Source of the DNA: Shinella sp032095155
Lineage (GTDB): Bacteria > Pseudomonadota > Alphaproteobacteria > Rhizobiales > Rhizobiaceae
Length of the DNA stretch: 64,000 nt
NCBI RefSeq assembly: GCF_049199905.1
Contig: NZ_JBLZPK010000014.1
Location: 124,001 to 188,000, forward strand
Direction: 5' to 3'
Shown here: piece after piece, positions 57,744-64,000 of the stretch
How positions within the stretch are numbered: the stretch's first letter is position 1
Layout: every line of letters starts with the position of its first letter
Translations under genes and position numbers: made by a program
The notes under the pieces: model-generated
The model's input: only the letters and a program-made list of their open reading frames with translations
Told to the model about the DNA's origin: nothing
Database searches by the model: none

Positions 57744-57767
57744 ACGGGCGGCCCGAGGACCGCCCGT
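57744..57767 (-). terminator. Hairpin between metY and the cupin gene
   Basis: ACGGGCGG, an 8-base loop, CCGCCCGT, then TTCATTT on the leftward strand. It starts 16 bases past the metY stop. Confidence 0.6.
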
Positions 57768-57782
57768 ATGGGATTCTGGGGA

Positions 57783-59066
57783 TCAGGCCTTGGCCAGCGC
57801 CTGCTCGATATCCGCGATGATATCGGCGGCATCCTCGATGCCGATCGACAGGCGCACGACGTCGGGGCCGGCACCGGCGGCGACCTGCTGCTCTTCGGAG
57901 AGCTGGCGGTGCGTGGTGGAGGCCGGGTGGATGACCAGCGAGCGCGTGTCGCCGATATTGGCGAGGTGCGACAACATTTCCAGCCCTTCGACGAAGCGCT
58001 TGCCCGACTCGTAGCCACCCTTCAGACCGAAGGTGAAGACGGCGCCGGCGCCCTTCGGCGAATAACGCTGCTGCAAGGCGTGGTTGGCATGGTCGTCAAG
58101 GCCGGAATAGTTGACCCAGGCGATCTTGTCGTGGGACTTCAGCCACGTGGCGACGGCGAGTGCGTTGTCGGAGTGGCGCTGCATCCTGAGCGGCAGGGTC
58201 TCGATACCGGTGAGGATCTGGAAGGCGTTGAACGGCGAGATGGCCGGGCCGAAGTCGCGCAGGCCGAGCACGCGGCAGGCGATCGCGAAGGCGAAATTGC
58301 CGAAGGTCGCATGCAGAACCATGCCGGCATATTCCGGCCGCGGCTCGGAAAGCATCGGGTACTTGCCCGACGCCGTCCAGTCGAAGGTGCCGCCGTCGAC
58401 GATGACGCCGCCCATGGAATTGCCGTGGCCGCCCATGAACTTGGTCAGCGAATGCACGACGATGTCGGCGCCATGCTCCAGCGGACGCACGAGGTAGGGC
58501 GTGGCCATCGTGTTATCGACGATCAGCGGCAGGCCGTGGCGGTGTGCCACGTCGGCAATGGCGGCGATATCGACGAAAGTGCCGCCGGGATTGGCCAGGC
58601 TCTCGATGAAGATCGCCTTGGTCTTGTCGTCGATCTGGCTTTCGAAGCTTACAAGATCGGCGGTATCGGCCCAGCGCACGTGCCAGTCGAAGCTCTTGAA
58701 GGCATTGCCGAACTGGTTGACCGAACCGCCGTAAAGCTGGCGCGCCGCAATGAAATTGTCGCCCGGACGCATGATCGTGTGGAAGACGAGGAGCTGGGCG
58801 GCGTGGCCCGAGGCGACGGCGAGTGCCGCCGTACCGCCTTCAAGGGCTGCGACGCGCTCTTCGAGCACGGCCTGGGTCGGGTTCATGATGCGGGTGTAGA
58901 TATTGCCGAAGGCCTGCAAGCCGAAAAGCGACGCCGCGTGATCGGTGTCGTTGAAGACGAAGCTGGTCGTCTGGTAGATCGGCGTCGTGCGCGCACCGGT
59001 CGTCGGGTCCGGCTGGGCGCCGGCGTGAATGGCGAGCGTGGAAAATCCTGGCTTGTTCTTCGTCAT
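57783..59066 (-). CDS. metY: O-acetylhomoserine aminocarboxypropyltransferase (direct sulfhydrylation)
   Basis: A 427-residue PLP enzyme of the Cys/Met metabolism family. It makes homocysteine from O-acetylhomoserine and sulfide. Clear features are FSTLAIHAGAQPDPTTGARTTPIYQT (in parts), YTRIMNPTQAVLEERVAALEGG, the PLP Lys in HSLTKFMGGHGNSMGG, and RLSIGIEDAADIIADI at the C-terminus. The length of about 430 is that of MetY and not the shorter MetB/MetC. The ATG at 59066 follows GGGAGGC. Confidence 0.92.
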   Translation of the reverse strand: MTKNKPGFSTLAIHAGAQPDPTTGARTTPIYQTTSFVFNDTDHAASLFGLQAFGNIYTRIMNPTQAVLEERVAALEGGTAALAVASGHAAQLLVFHTIMRPGDNFIAARQLYGGSVNQFGNAFKSFDWHVRWADTADLVSFESQIDDKTKAIFIESLANPGGTFVDIAAIADVAHRHGLPLIVDNTMATPYLVRPLEHGADIVVHSLTKFMGGHGNSMGGVIVDGGTFDWTASGKYPMLSEPRPEYAGMVLHATFGNFAFAIACRVLGLRDFGPAISPFNAFQILTGIETLPLRMQRHSDNALAVATWLKSHDKIAWVNYSGLDDHANHALQQRYSPKGAGAVFTFGLKGGYESGKRFVEGLEMLSHLANIGDTRSLVIHPASTTHRQLSEEQQVAAGAGPDVVRLSIGIEDAADIIADIEQALAKA

Positions 59067-59181
59067 GAAATGCCTCCCTGGCTGAAAGTCGGGGCACTAT
59101 TTCAGAGAGCTAAGAGCCGGTCAAAGAAAGATTTTCCGGAAAAGCGCCGGTGCGACAAAGCGCTTTTCGCGCCCGGAGCGT

Positions 59182-59610
59182 TCAGGCGACGAGGCGCGGA
59201 TATTCGATGGCCGGGCAGCGATCCATCACGACTTTGATGCCGGCCGCTTCCGCCTTTGCCGCCGCCGCGTCGTGGCGCACGGAAAGCTGGCCCCAGATCG
59301 CCTTGGGGAGAGGAGAGAGCGCCAGAACCTCATCGACGAGATCCGGCAGCGCATCCGCGGCGCGAAACACATCGACCGTGTCGATCGGCTCGACGATATC
59401 GGCAAGGCGCGCGACGACCGGCTGACCGAGGATTTCCTTGCCGGCCTGGCCGGGATTGACCGGGATGACCCGGTAGCCCTTGCGCAGCAGGAAAGCCATG
59501 ACCCGATGGCTCGGGCGCTCCGGGTTTGGCGACGCGCCGACGAGCGCGATGACCTTCGTCGAGCGCAGGATGTCGGCGATATAATAGTCCGGATAGGAAT
59601 CGTGATTCAT
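59182..59610 (-). CDS. CoA-binding domain protein, copy 1 (YccU-like)
   Basis: 142 residues with a Rossmann-fold CoA-binding domain of the YccU type: YIADILRSTKVIALVGASPNPERPSHRVMAFLLRKGYRVIPVNPG (quoted in parts), then TVDVFRAADALPDLVDEVLALSP and a closing CPAIEYPRL. It has a paralogue directly upstream on the same strand, 65 bases away. Whether it binds CoA in the cell, or what it does, is not known. Confidence 0.85.
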   Translation of the reverse strand: MNHDSYPDYYIADILRSTKVIALVGASPNPERPSHRVMAFLLRKGYRVIPVNPGQAGKEILGQPVVARLADIVEPIDTVDVFRAADALPDLVDEVLALSPLPKAIWGQLSVRHDAAAAKAEAAGIKVVMDRCPAIEYPRLVA

Positions 59611-59675
59611 GGCGCTGTCCCGTTTCTCCGGGGAGAATTGGGGTAACGTTGCGTGAAGTCAATATTTGACGGTTG

Positions 59676-60113
59676 TCAGGATGCTTTCAGCATCAGCACC
59701 GGATATTCCGTCACCGGGCAGCGATCCATGACGACCTGGATGCCGGCCGCTTCTGCCCGCGCCGCCGCCGTATCGTCGCGCACGGAAAACTGGCCCCAGA
59801 GCACCTTCGGCATCGGCTTCATCGCCAGAACCTCGTCGACGACGGCATCGAACTGGCTCGCCGCGCGGAAAACGTCGACCATGTCGATGGCGTCGGGGAT
59901 ATCGGCGAGATGCGCATAGACGGTCTGGCCGAGAATGGTCTTGCCGGCATGGCCGGGATTGACGGGGATGACGCGGTAGCCTTTGCCGAGCAGGAAGCCC
60001 ATCACGCCATGGCTCGGCCTGCCATCGTTCGGCGAAGCACCAAGCACAGCAATGGTGTGCACGGATGACAGGATATTGCGGATGTAGCTGTCGGGATAGC
60101 GATCGTGGTTCAT
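59676..60113 (-). CDS. CoA-binding domain protein, copy 2 (YccU-like)
   Basis: 145 residues, closely similar to the next gene: IRNILSSVHTIAVLGASPNDGRPSHGVMGFLLGKGYRVIPVNPG (quoted in parts), DMVDVFRAASQFDAVVDEVLAM and CPVTEYPVL. The ATG at 60113 (MNHDRYPDSYI) matches the start of the paralogue (MNHDSYPDYYI), which decides against the longer upstream frame. The two are an evident tandem duplication that has diverged in protein sequence. Confidence 0.85.
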   Translation of the reverse strand: MNHDRYPDSYIRNILSSVHTIAVLGASPNDGRPSHGVMGFLLGKGYRVIPVNPGHAGKTILGQTVYAHLADIPDAIDMVDVFRAASQFDAVVDEVLAMKPMPKVLWGQFSVRDDTAAARAEAAGIQVVMDRCPVTEYPVLMLKAS

Positions 60114-60364
60114 CGCAGCCTCCTCCGGCGTTTGCGACCGTCTCTCACTCATCTTACAAGACACAGTCTAGCGCAGAACCTTAAACAAGACGATCGCGCT
60201 TTTGCCCGCTTCCGGCCGCCGATTGTGCCAAATCGGATCATTTCCCTCGCTTTCGCGGCTGATCACGGCAATATTCGCAAAAAATCCCGATTGCAAATCA
60301 GCGTGTTTGGGCAGATGAAGACATCACTCCCCGTCCCGCCCGCCTGCCCCTCCGAGGTCCCCGA

Positions 60365-61201
60365 TTGCCGTTAGACGTTCTCTTTCTCGTGCTTTTCGGC
60401 GCGGCCCTGCATGCGACCTGGAATGCCATCGTCAAGGCCGGGACGGACAAGTCGCTGGATGCGGCGATGGTGGCGCTCGGCGCCGGCGCCGTCGGCCTGT
60501 TCTTCCTGCCCTTCGTGCCGCTGCCGAAGCCGGAGGCCTGGCCGTTCATCTTCGTCTCGGCCTTCCTGCAATTCGCCTATTTCCAGCTCGTGGCCGGCGC
60601 GTATCGGGCGGGCGATATCGGGCTCGTCTATCCGCTGATGCGCGGCACCGCCCCCCTTCTCGTCGCCATGACGAGCGGCGTGGTGCTCGGCGAGCACCTG
60701 ACCACGACGGCGATGATCGGCGTGCTCGTCATCTCGGCCGGCGTGCTGACGCTCGCCTTCGAATCGCGCCATGGCGGTCGCCATGCCATCCTGCTGGCGC
60801 TGGCGAACGCGATCGTCATCGCCATCTATACCTTCGTGGACGGCGCGGGCGCGCGCGCCTCCGGCAACGCGATCTCCTACACGCTCTGGATGGCGCTGTT
60901 GCCGCCCTTGCTGCTGTTTGCCTGGGCGATCTACCGCCGCGGCACCACCACCGTCTGGACCCACGTTCGCCGCAACTGGGCGCGCGGCCTCTTCGGCGGC
61001 GCCGGCTCCATCGCCTCCTACGGCCTCGCGCTCTGGGCCATGACCAAGGCCCCCGTTGCCACCGTCGCCGCACTGCGCGAAACCGCCATCCTCTTCGCGC
61101 TGCTGATCTCGGTGTTCATCCTCAAGGAGACGGCGAGCATCTGGCGCTATGTGGCGGGGGCGGTGATTGCTTGCGGCGTTCTGGTGCTGAAGCTGGCCTG
61201 A
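60365..61201 (+). CDS. EamA/DMT-family transporter
   Basis: 278 residues with about ten membrane helices in two homologous halves, the drug/metabolite transporter pattern. The first half runs from LFLVLFGAALHATWNAIVKAG to DIGLVYPLMRGTAPLLVAM, and the second from HAILLALANAIVIAIYTFVDGAG to VATVAALRETAILFALLISVFILKE. The start is probably the TTG at 60365. The substrate is unknown. It ends one base before the crotonase gene (61203), tail to tail. Confidence 0.88.
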   Translation: MPLDVLFLVLFGAALHATWNAIVKAGTDKSLDAAMVALGAGAVGLFFLPFVPLPKPEAWPFIFVSAFLQFAYFQLVAGAYRAGDIGLVYPLMRGTAPLLVAMTSGVVLGEHLTTTAMIGVLVISAGVLTLAFESRHGGRHAILLALANAIVIAIYTFVDGAGARASGNAISYTLWMALLPPLLLFAWAIYRRGTTTVWTHVRRNWARGLFGGAGSIASYGLALWAMTKAPVATVAALRETAILFALLISVFILKETASIWRYVAGAVIACGVLVLKLA

Positions 61202-61202
61202 A

Positions 61203-62024
61203 CTATTTGCGATCCCACTCCGGCATGCGCTTGCTCAAAAACGCGCCGATGCCTTCCTTCGCGTCATCCGCCATCATGTTCTCCACCATCGTCGCGACCG
61301 CCACGTCATAGGCCTCCGCCACCGACAGGCCCGCCTGGGCGCGGATGGCAGCCTTGCCGATGCGGAGCGCCTGCGGGGATTTGGCGGCGATGACGGCGGC
61401 GTATTTGTCGACGACCTGACGCAGATACTGTTGCGGCACGATGCGGTTGATGAGGCCGAAATCCTTGGCGGTGGAGGCGTCGATGGTCTCGCCGGTCAAG
61501 AGCATTTCCATCGCCTGCTTGGGATGGGCCGCTCTGACGACGGCGACCATGGGGGTCGAGCAGAACAGGCCGATATTGACGCCCGGCGTGCAGAAGGTCG
61601 AGGTGTCTGTGCAGATGGCAAGATCGCAGCTGGCGACGAGCTGGCAGCCGGCGGCGGTGGCGAGACCGTCGATCTCGGCCACCACGGGCTGCGGCAGGGC
61701 GGCGATCTTCAGCATGATATCTGCCGCCATGCGCATGGTCTTTTCGAAGAAGGCGCGGCCGCCATCGGCATCCTCTCGATGCGCGGTCATTTCCTTGAGG
61801 TCATGACCGGCGGAAAAGACCTTTCCGGTGGAGGAAAGCACGACGATTCGGATCGCGTCATCCTTTGCGGCGGCATCCAGTGCCTCGCCGAGCGCTTCCA
61901 TGGTGGCGATGGAAAGCGCGTTGGCCGGCGGATTGCTCAGCGTGATCCGCAGGATCGGTTCGGCTCTTTCCACCCGCACCAGAGCGCCCGATCCGTCTTT
62001 CCGGAATTCCACCACGTCAGCCAT
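61203..62024 (-). CDS. ECHDC3-like crotonase-superfamily protein lacking hydratase glutamates
   Basis: A 273-residue crotonase-fold protein. The fold and oxyanion-hole segments are clear (KVFSAGHDLKEM and VVAEIDGLATAAGCQLVASCDLAI). At the two catalytic Glu positions of true enoyl-CoA hydratases it has Gln (GCQL in place of GCEL) and Gly (TPGVNIGLFCSTP in place of the xPE motif). This GLATAAGCQLVASCDL...GLFCSTP pattern is that of the ECHDC3 group, so annotation as an enoyl-CoA hydratase would overstate the case. The start at 62024 is chosen over 62036 because GGAGG lies 6 bases before it. The reaction is unknown. Confidence 0.85.
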   Translation of the reverse strand: MADVVEFRKDGSGALVRVERAEPILRITLSNPPANALSIATMEALGEALDAAAKDDAIRIVVLSSTGKVFSAGHDLKEMTAHREDADGGRAFFEKTMRMAADIMLKIAALPQPVVAEIDGLATAAGCQLVASCDLAICTDTSTFCTPGVNIGLFCSTPMVAVVRAAHPKQAMEMLLTGETIDASTAKDFGLINRIVPQQYLRQVVDKYAAVIAAKSPQALRIGKAAIRAQAGLSVAEAYDVAVATMVENMMADDAKEGIGAFLSKRMPEWDRK

Positions 62025-62170
62025 ATCCGCCTCCATCTTTGCGTCGCCTGCGGTCCTACGCCGCGCGCAGGATCGTTTCAAGCGCACTTCAAACGCACCG
62101 GCATAGACTTTGAGAGGGCTTGCGGCAGCGGGAAAATCGGTCTGTAAACGGCCTCATGGAGAGACATGCA

Positions 62171-62602
62171 ATGGAACTGACGCCGATCATGAGCCCGGAA
62201 GCGCTGAACCGCTTCCTCGAAGCCGACTTTCCGCAGCTTCATACGGATGGCAAGGTGTTCGAGGTGATGGCGGTCGGGGCCGGCACCGTCACCATGCGAC
62301 TGGAGCCCAACGAGCGGCACCTGCGCCCCGGCGGAACGATTTCCGGCCCCACCCTCTTCGCGCTTGCCGATGTCGGTGCCTGGTGCGCGGTGCTCGCCCA
62401 TATCGGCCCGGTGGCGCTCGCCGTCACCACCAATCTCAACATCAACTTCCTGCGCAAGCCCGAGCCCGGCCCGCTCTCCTGCACCTGCCGCATCCTCAAG
62501 CTCGGCAAGCGGCTGGCCGTCGTCGAAGCCTCCATTTTCGGTGCAGACGAGACAGATCTGGTGGCGCATGCGACCGCGACCTATTCGATTCCGCCGCAAT
62601 AA
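62171..62602 (+). CDS. PaaI-type hotdog-fold thioesterase
   Basis: A 143-residue hotdog thioesterase. The helix and active-site loop read RPGGTISGPTLFALADVGAWCAVL, as in PaaI/YbgC-like acyl-CoA thioesterases, then VTTNLNINFLRKPEPGPLSCTCRI and a final strand VEASIFG...VAHATATYSIP. The ATG at 62171 has GGAG at a suitable distance; two upstream ATGs have none. It probably cleaves a small acyl- or aryl-CoA. It is divergent from the crotonase gene, which also handles CoA compounds. Confidence 0.85.
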   Translation: MELTPIMSPEALNRFLEADFPQLHTDGKVFEVMAVGAGTVTMRLEPNERHLRPGGTISGPTLFALADVGAWCAVLAHIGPVALAVTTNLNINFLRKPEPGPLSCTCRILKLGKRLAVVEASIFGADETDLVAHATATYSIPPQ

Positions 62603-62679
62603 TTTGTGGTATTAAAATACCGCCAAAGCAAACCATTGTTTTTGCTGGACTATTCTTGACGTCGTCCGGATGGCGTCTC

Positions 62680-62708
62680 TTGACGCTCCGACATGTCTCA
62701 CTTATACA
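62680..62708 (+). promoter_or_regulatory. Candidate promoter for rplM-rpsI
   Basis: TTGACG (62680-62685), 17 bases, TATACA (62703-62708). The leader of about 120 bases before rplM could hold an autoregulatory site, but no clear structure was recognised. Confidence 0.5.
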
Positions 62709-62833
62709 CCGCCCCAGATCGCGGTCCTCAGGGGACGCGTTCGATTTTTGGCATCCGCAAGGAGCCAAACCAAGCAACAAGAAGCGCCCAAAGCTGCAAG
62801 GCTTCGGGACCCCTTTAAGAAAGAGCTACTCCC

Positions 62834-63298
62834 ATGGGTACTTTCGTACAGAAGCCCGCCGAGGTAGAGAAGAAGTGGATCCTCATCGACGCCGAAGGCC
62901 TCGTTGTTGGTCGTCTCGCTACCCTCATTGCAAACCGCCTGCGCGGCAAGCACAAGGCCACCTTCACGCCCCACGTCGACGACGGTGACAATATCATCGT
63001 GATCAACGCCGACAAGGTCGTCTTCACCGGCAAGAAGTATTCCGACAAGACGTACTACTGGCACACCGGTTATCCGGGCGGCATCAAGGAGCGTACGGCT
63101 CGCCAGATCATCGAAGGCCGCTTCCCGGAGCGCGTCCTTGAGAAGGCAGTCGAGCGCATGGTTCCGCGCGGCCCGCTCGGCCGTCGCCAGATGAAGAACC
63201 TGCGCGTCTATGCCGGCTCGAACCACCCGCATGAAGCCCAGCAGCCCGTCACCCTCGACGTCGCCAAGCTGAACAGCAAGAACACAAGGAGCGCCTGA
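62834..63298 (+). CDS. rplM: 50S ribosomal protein L13
   Basis: A 154-residue L13, complete: KKWILIDAEGLVVGRLATLIA, LRGKHKATFTPHVDDGD, KYYWHTGYPGG-type YYWHTGYPGGIKERTARQI, MVPRGPLGRRQMKNLRVYAGSNHPHEAQQP (in parts). It binds 23S rRNA domain II and is an early assembly protein. It is followed by rpsI after 2 bases, the universal order. Confidence 0.97.
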   Translation: MGTFVQKPAEVEKKWILIDAEGLVVGRLATLIANRLRGKHKATFTPHVDDGDNIIVINADKVVFTGKKYSDKTYYWHTGYPGGIKERTARQIIEGRFPERVLEKAVERMVPRGPLGRRQMKNLRVYAGSNHPHEAQQPVTLDVAKLNSKNTRSA

Positions 63299-63300
63299 TC

Positions 63301-63777
63301 ATGGCCGACCTCTCCTCGCTCAAGGACCTCGGCGTCGTTGCCGCAGCTCCCGCTGCCTCCGCCCCGGTTCACGTCAAGAAGGTTGACGCCCAGGGCCGTT
63401 CCTACGCCACCGGCAAGCGCAAGGACGCTGTCGCCCGCGTGTGGGTCAAGCCGGGCTCCGGCAAGATTACCATCAACGGCAAGTCGTACGAAGCCTACTT
63501 CGCACGTCCGGTCCTGCAGATGATCCTGCAGCAGCCGATCGTCGCAGCTGCCCGTGACGGCCAGTTCGACATCGATGCGACCGTTGCCGGCGGCGGCCTT
63601 TCCGGCCAGGCCGGTGCTGTTCGTCACGGCATCTCCAAGGCACTGACCTACTTCGAGCCGGGCCTGCGTCCGGTCCTGAAGAAGGGCGGCTTCCTGACCC
63701 GCGACTCGCGCGTCGTCGAACGCAAGAAGTACGGCAAGGCCAAGGCCCGTCGTTCGTTCCAGTTCTCCAAGCGTTAA
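63301..63777 (+). CDS. rpsI: 30S ribosomal protein S9
   Basis: A 158-residue S9 with an alphaproteobacterial N-terminal extension of about 30 residues (LSSLKDLGVVAAAPAASAP). The conserved core follows: SYATGKRKDAVARVWVKPGSGKITING, ATVAGGGLSGQAGAVRHGISKAL (in parts), LTRDSRVVERKKYGKAKARRSFQFSKR with the C-terminal Ser-Lys-Arg that reaches the P-site tRNA. It is the second gene of the rplM-rpsI operon and is followed by a terminator. Confidence 0.97.
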   Translation: MADLSSLKDLGVVAAAPAASAPVHVKKVDAQGRSYATGKRKDAVARVWVKPGSGKITINGKSYEAYFARPVLQMILQQPIVAAARDGQFDIDATVAGGGLSGQAGAVRHGISKALTYFEPGLRPVLKKGGFLTRDSRVVERKKYGKAKARRSFQFSKR

Positions 63778-63799
63778 TCGCTCGGAAATTCGGGTTCGG

Positions 63800-63827
63800 A
63801 AAGGCCGGGGTTCGCCCCGGCCTTTTT
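63800..63827 (+). terminator. Rho-independent terminator after rpsI
   Basis: AAAGGCCGGGG-TTCG-CCCCGGCCTTT followed by further T residues. Eleven-base stem with a TTCG loop. Confidence 0.95.
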
Positions 63828-63933
63828 CGTTTTGGGCACGCAAAAATCCCTTGCCTTGCGCGCGGCGATTGGCGAACGTCCCGCCACATTTGTTTGCGCA
63901 TTTTTTTGCTGGAAATGCTCTGGAGGGACTTTC

Positions 63934-64000
63934 ATGGCCAACAAGACGATCGACCACGCCATCACCGGCAAGACGCTGAAAAGCGCGGCCTCGGACCCGA
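63934..64000 (+). CDS. Start of a gene cut by the window end, possibly agmatinase (speB)
   Basis: An ATG at 63934 follows a good ribosome site (TGGAGGGA) and opens a frame of 22 residues (MANKTIDHAITGKTLKSAAS) to the window end. In related rhizobia rplM-rpsI is followed by an agmatinase/arginase-family gene and argC, and the N-terminus fits what I recall of the former. The identity rests on gene order and a short N-terminus only. Confidence 0.5.
   Translation, partial: MANKTIDHAITGKTLKSAASDP

Noticed and set aside
1..64000. CRISPR arrays, rRNA or tRNA genes
   Set aside because: No direct-repeat/spacer pattern or recognisable RNA gene was seen. The only regular tandem repeats are the coding RTX units and the three iterons.

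Overview
The window looks like part of a draft genome of an alphaproteobacterium of the order Rhizobiales, most likely Rhizobiaceae (Rhizobium, Agrobacterium, Ensifer or Shinella type). Several things point there: high GC with strong GC3 coding, the clpP-clpX-lon-hupB order, a fused SecDF, an imuA-imuB-dnaE2 mutasome cassette, an alphaproteobacterial SOS box (GTTC-N7-GTTC), a complete five-step hut cluster, and rplM-rpsI followed by what may be speB. I saw no rRNA, tRNA or CRISPR array. A 25-N scaffold gap at 7227-7251 is flanked by a 51-bp exact duplicate.

Region 1 (1 to about 20.3 kb) is accessory. It opens with the 3' end of a patatin-like phospholipase gene followed by a ComEC-like metallo-beta-lactamase-fold gene, a two-gene unit I cannot assign to a named system. 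Next comes a DNA repair and mutagenesis block: imuA, imuB and dnaE2 leftward, then a UvrD-like helicase, DinB, an SRAP protein, small proteins and an exonuclease III-type gene rightward. An SOS box lies between the two arms. Much of the block is decaying: dnaE2 has a frameshift and an internal deletion that removes the polymerase active site, imuB has an in-frame amber codon, and the exonuclease gene has a 1-base frameshift. From 13.7 to 15.7 kb is a collapsed prophage with truncated structural genes. It also has a winged-helix replication-type gene carrying three phased 16-bp palindromes at 23-bp intervals inside it, the layout of a lambda-O-type origin. A 1140-residue RTX protein with five near-identical 97-residue repeats follows.

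Region 2 (20.4 to 33.7 kb) starts with a divergent pair: a small membrane protein resembling Pycsar TM effectors and a CHASE2-type class III nucleotide cyclase. Then comes histidine utilisation: hutF-hutC leftward and hutI-hutH-hutG-hutU-hutD rightward, with palindromes in the shared promoter region that suit HutC. The enzymes convert histidine to urocanate, imidazolone propionate, formiminoglutamate, formylglutamate and glutamate. An aldo/keto reductase and an orphan amino-acid binding protein follow.

Region 3 (34 to 64 kb) is mostly core chromosome: a LysR regulator with an FAD oxidoreductase, SecDF, a YhaN/YhaO (SbcCD-like) pair, a MarR regulator with a near-consensus promoter placed for a leaderless start, a secreted phytase/esterase-like protein, and the protease cluster clpP, clpX, lon with hupB. 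The rest is metabolic: gamma-glutamyltransferase, a cytochrome P450, a cupin, MetY, tandem CoA-binding proteins, an EamA transporter, an ECHDC3-like crotonase lacking both hydratase glutamates, a thioesterase, rplM-rpsI, and the start of one more gene.
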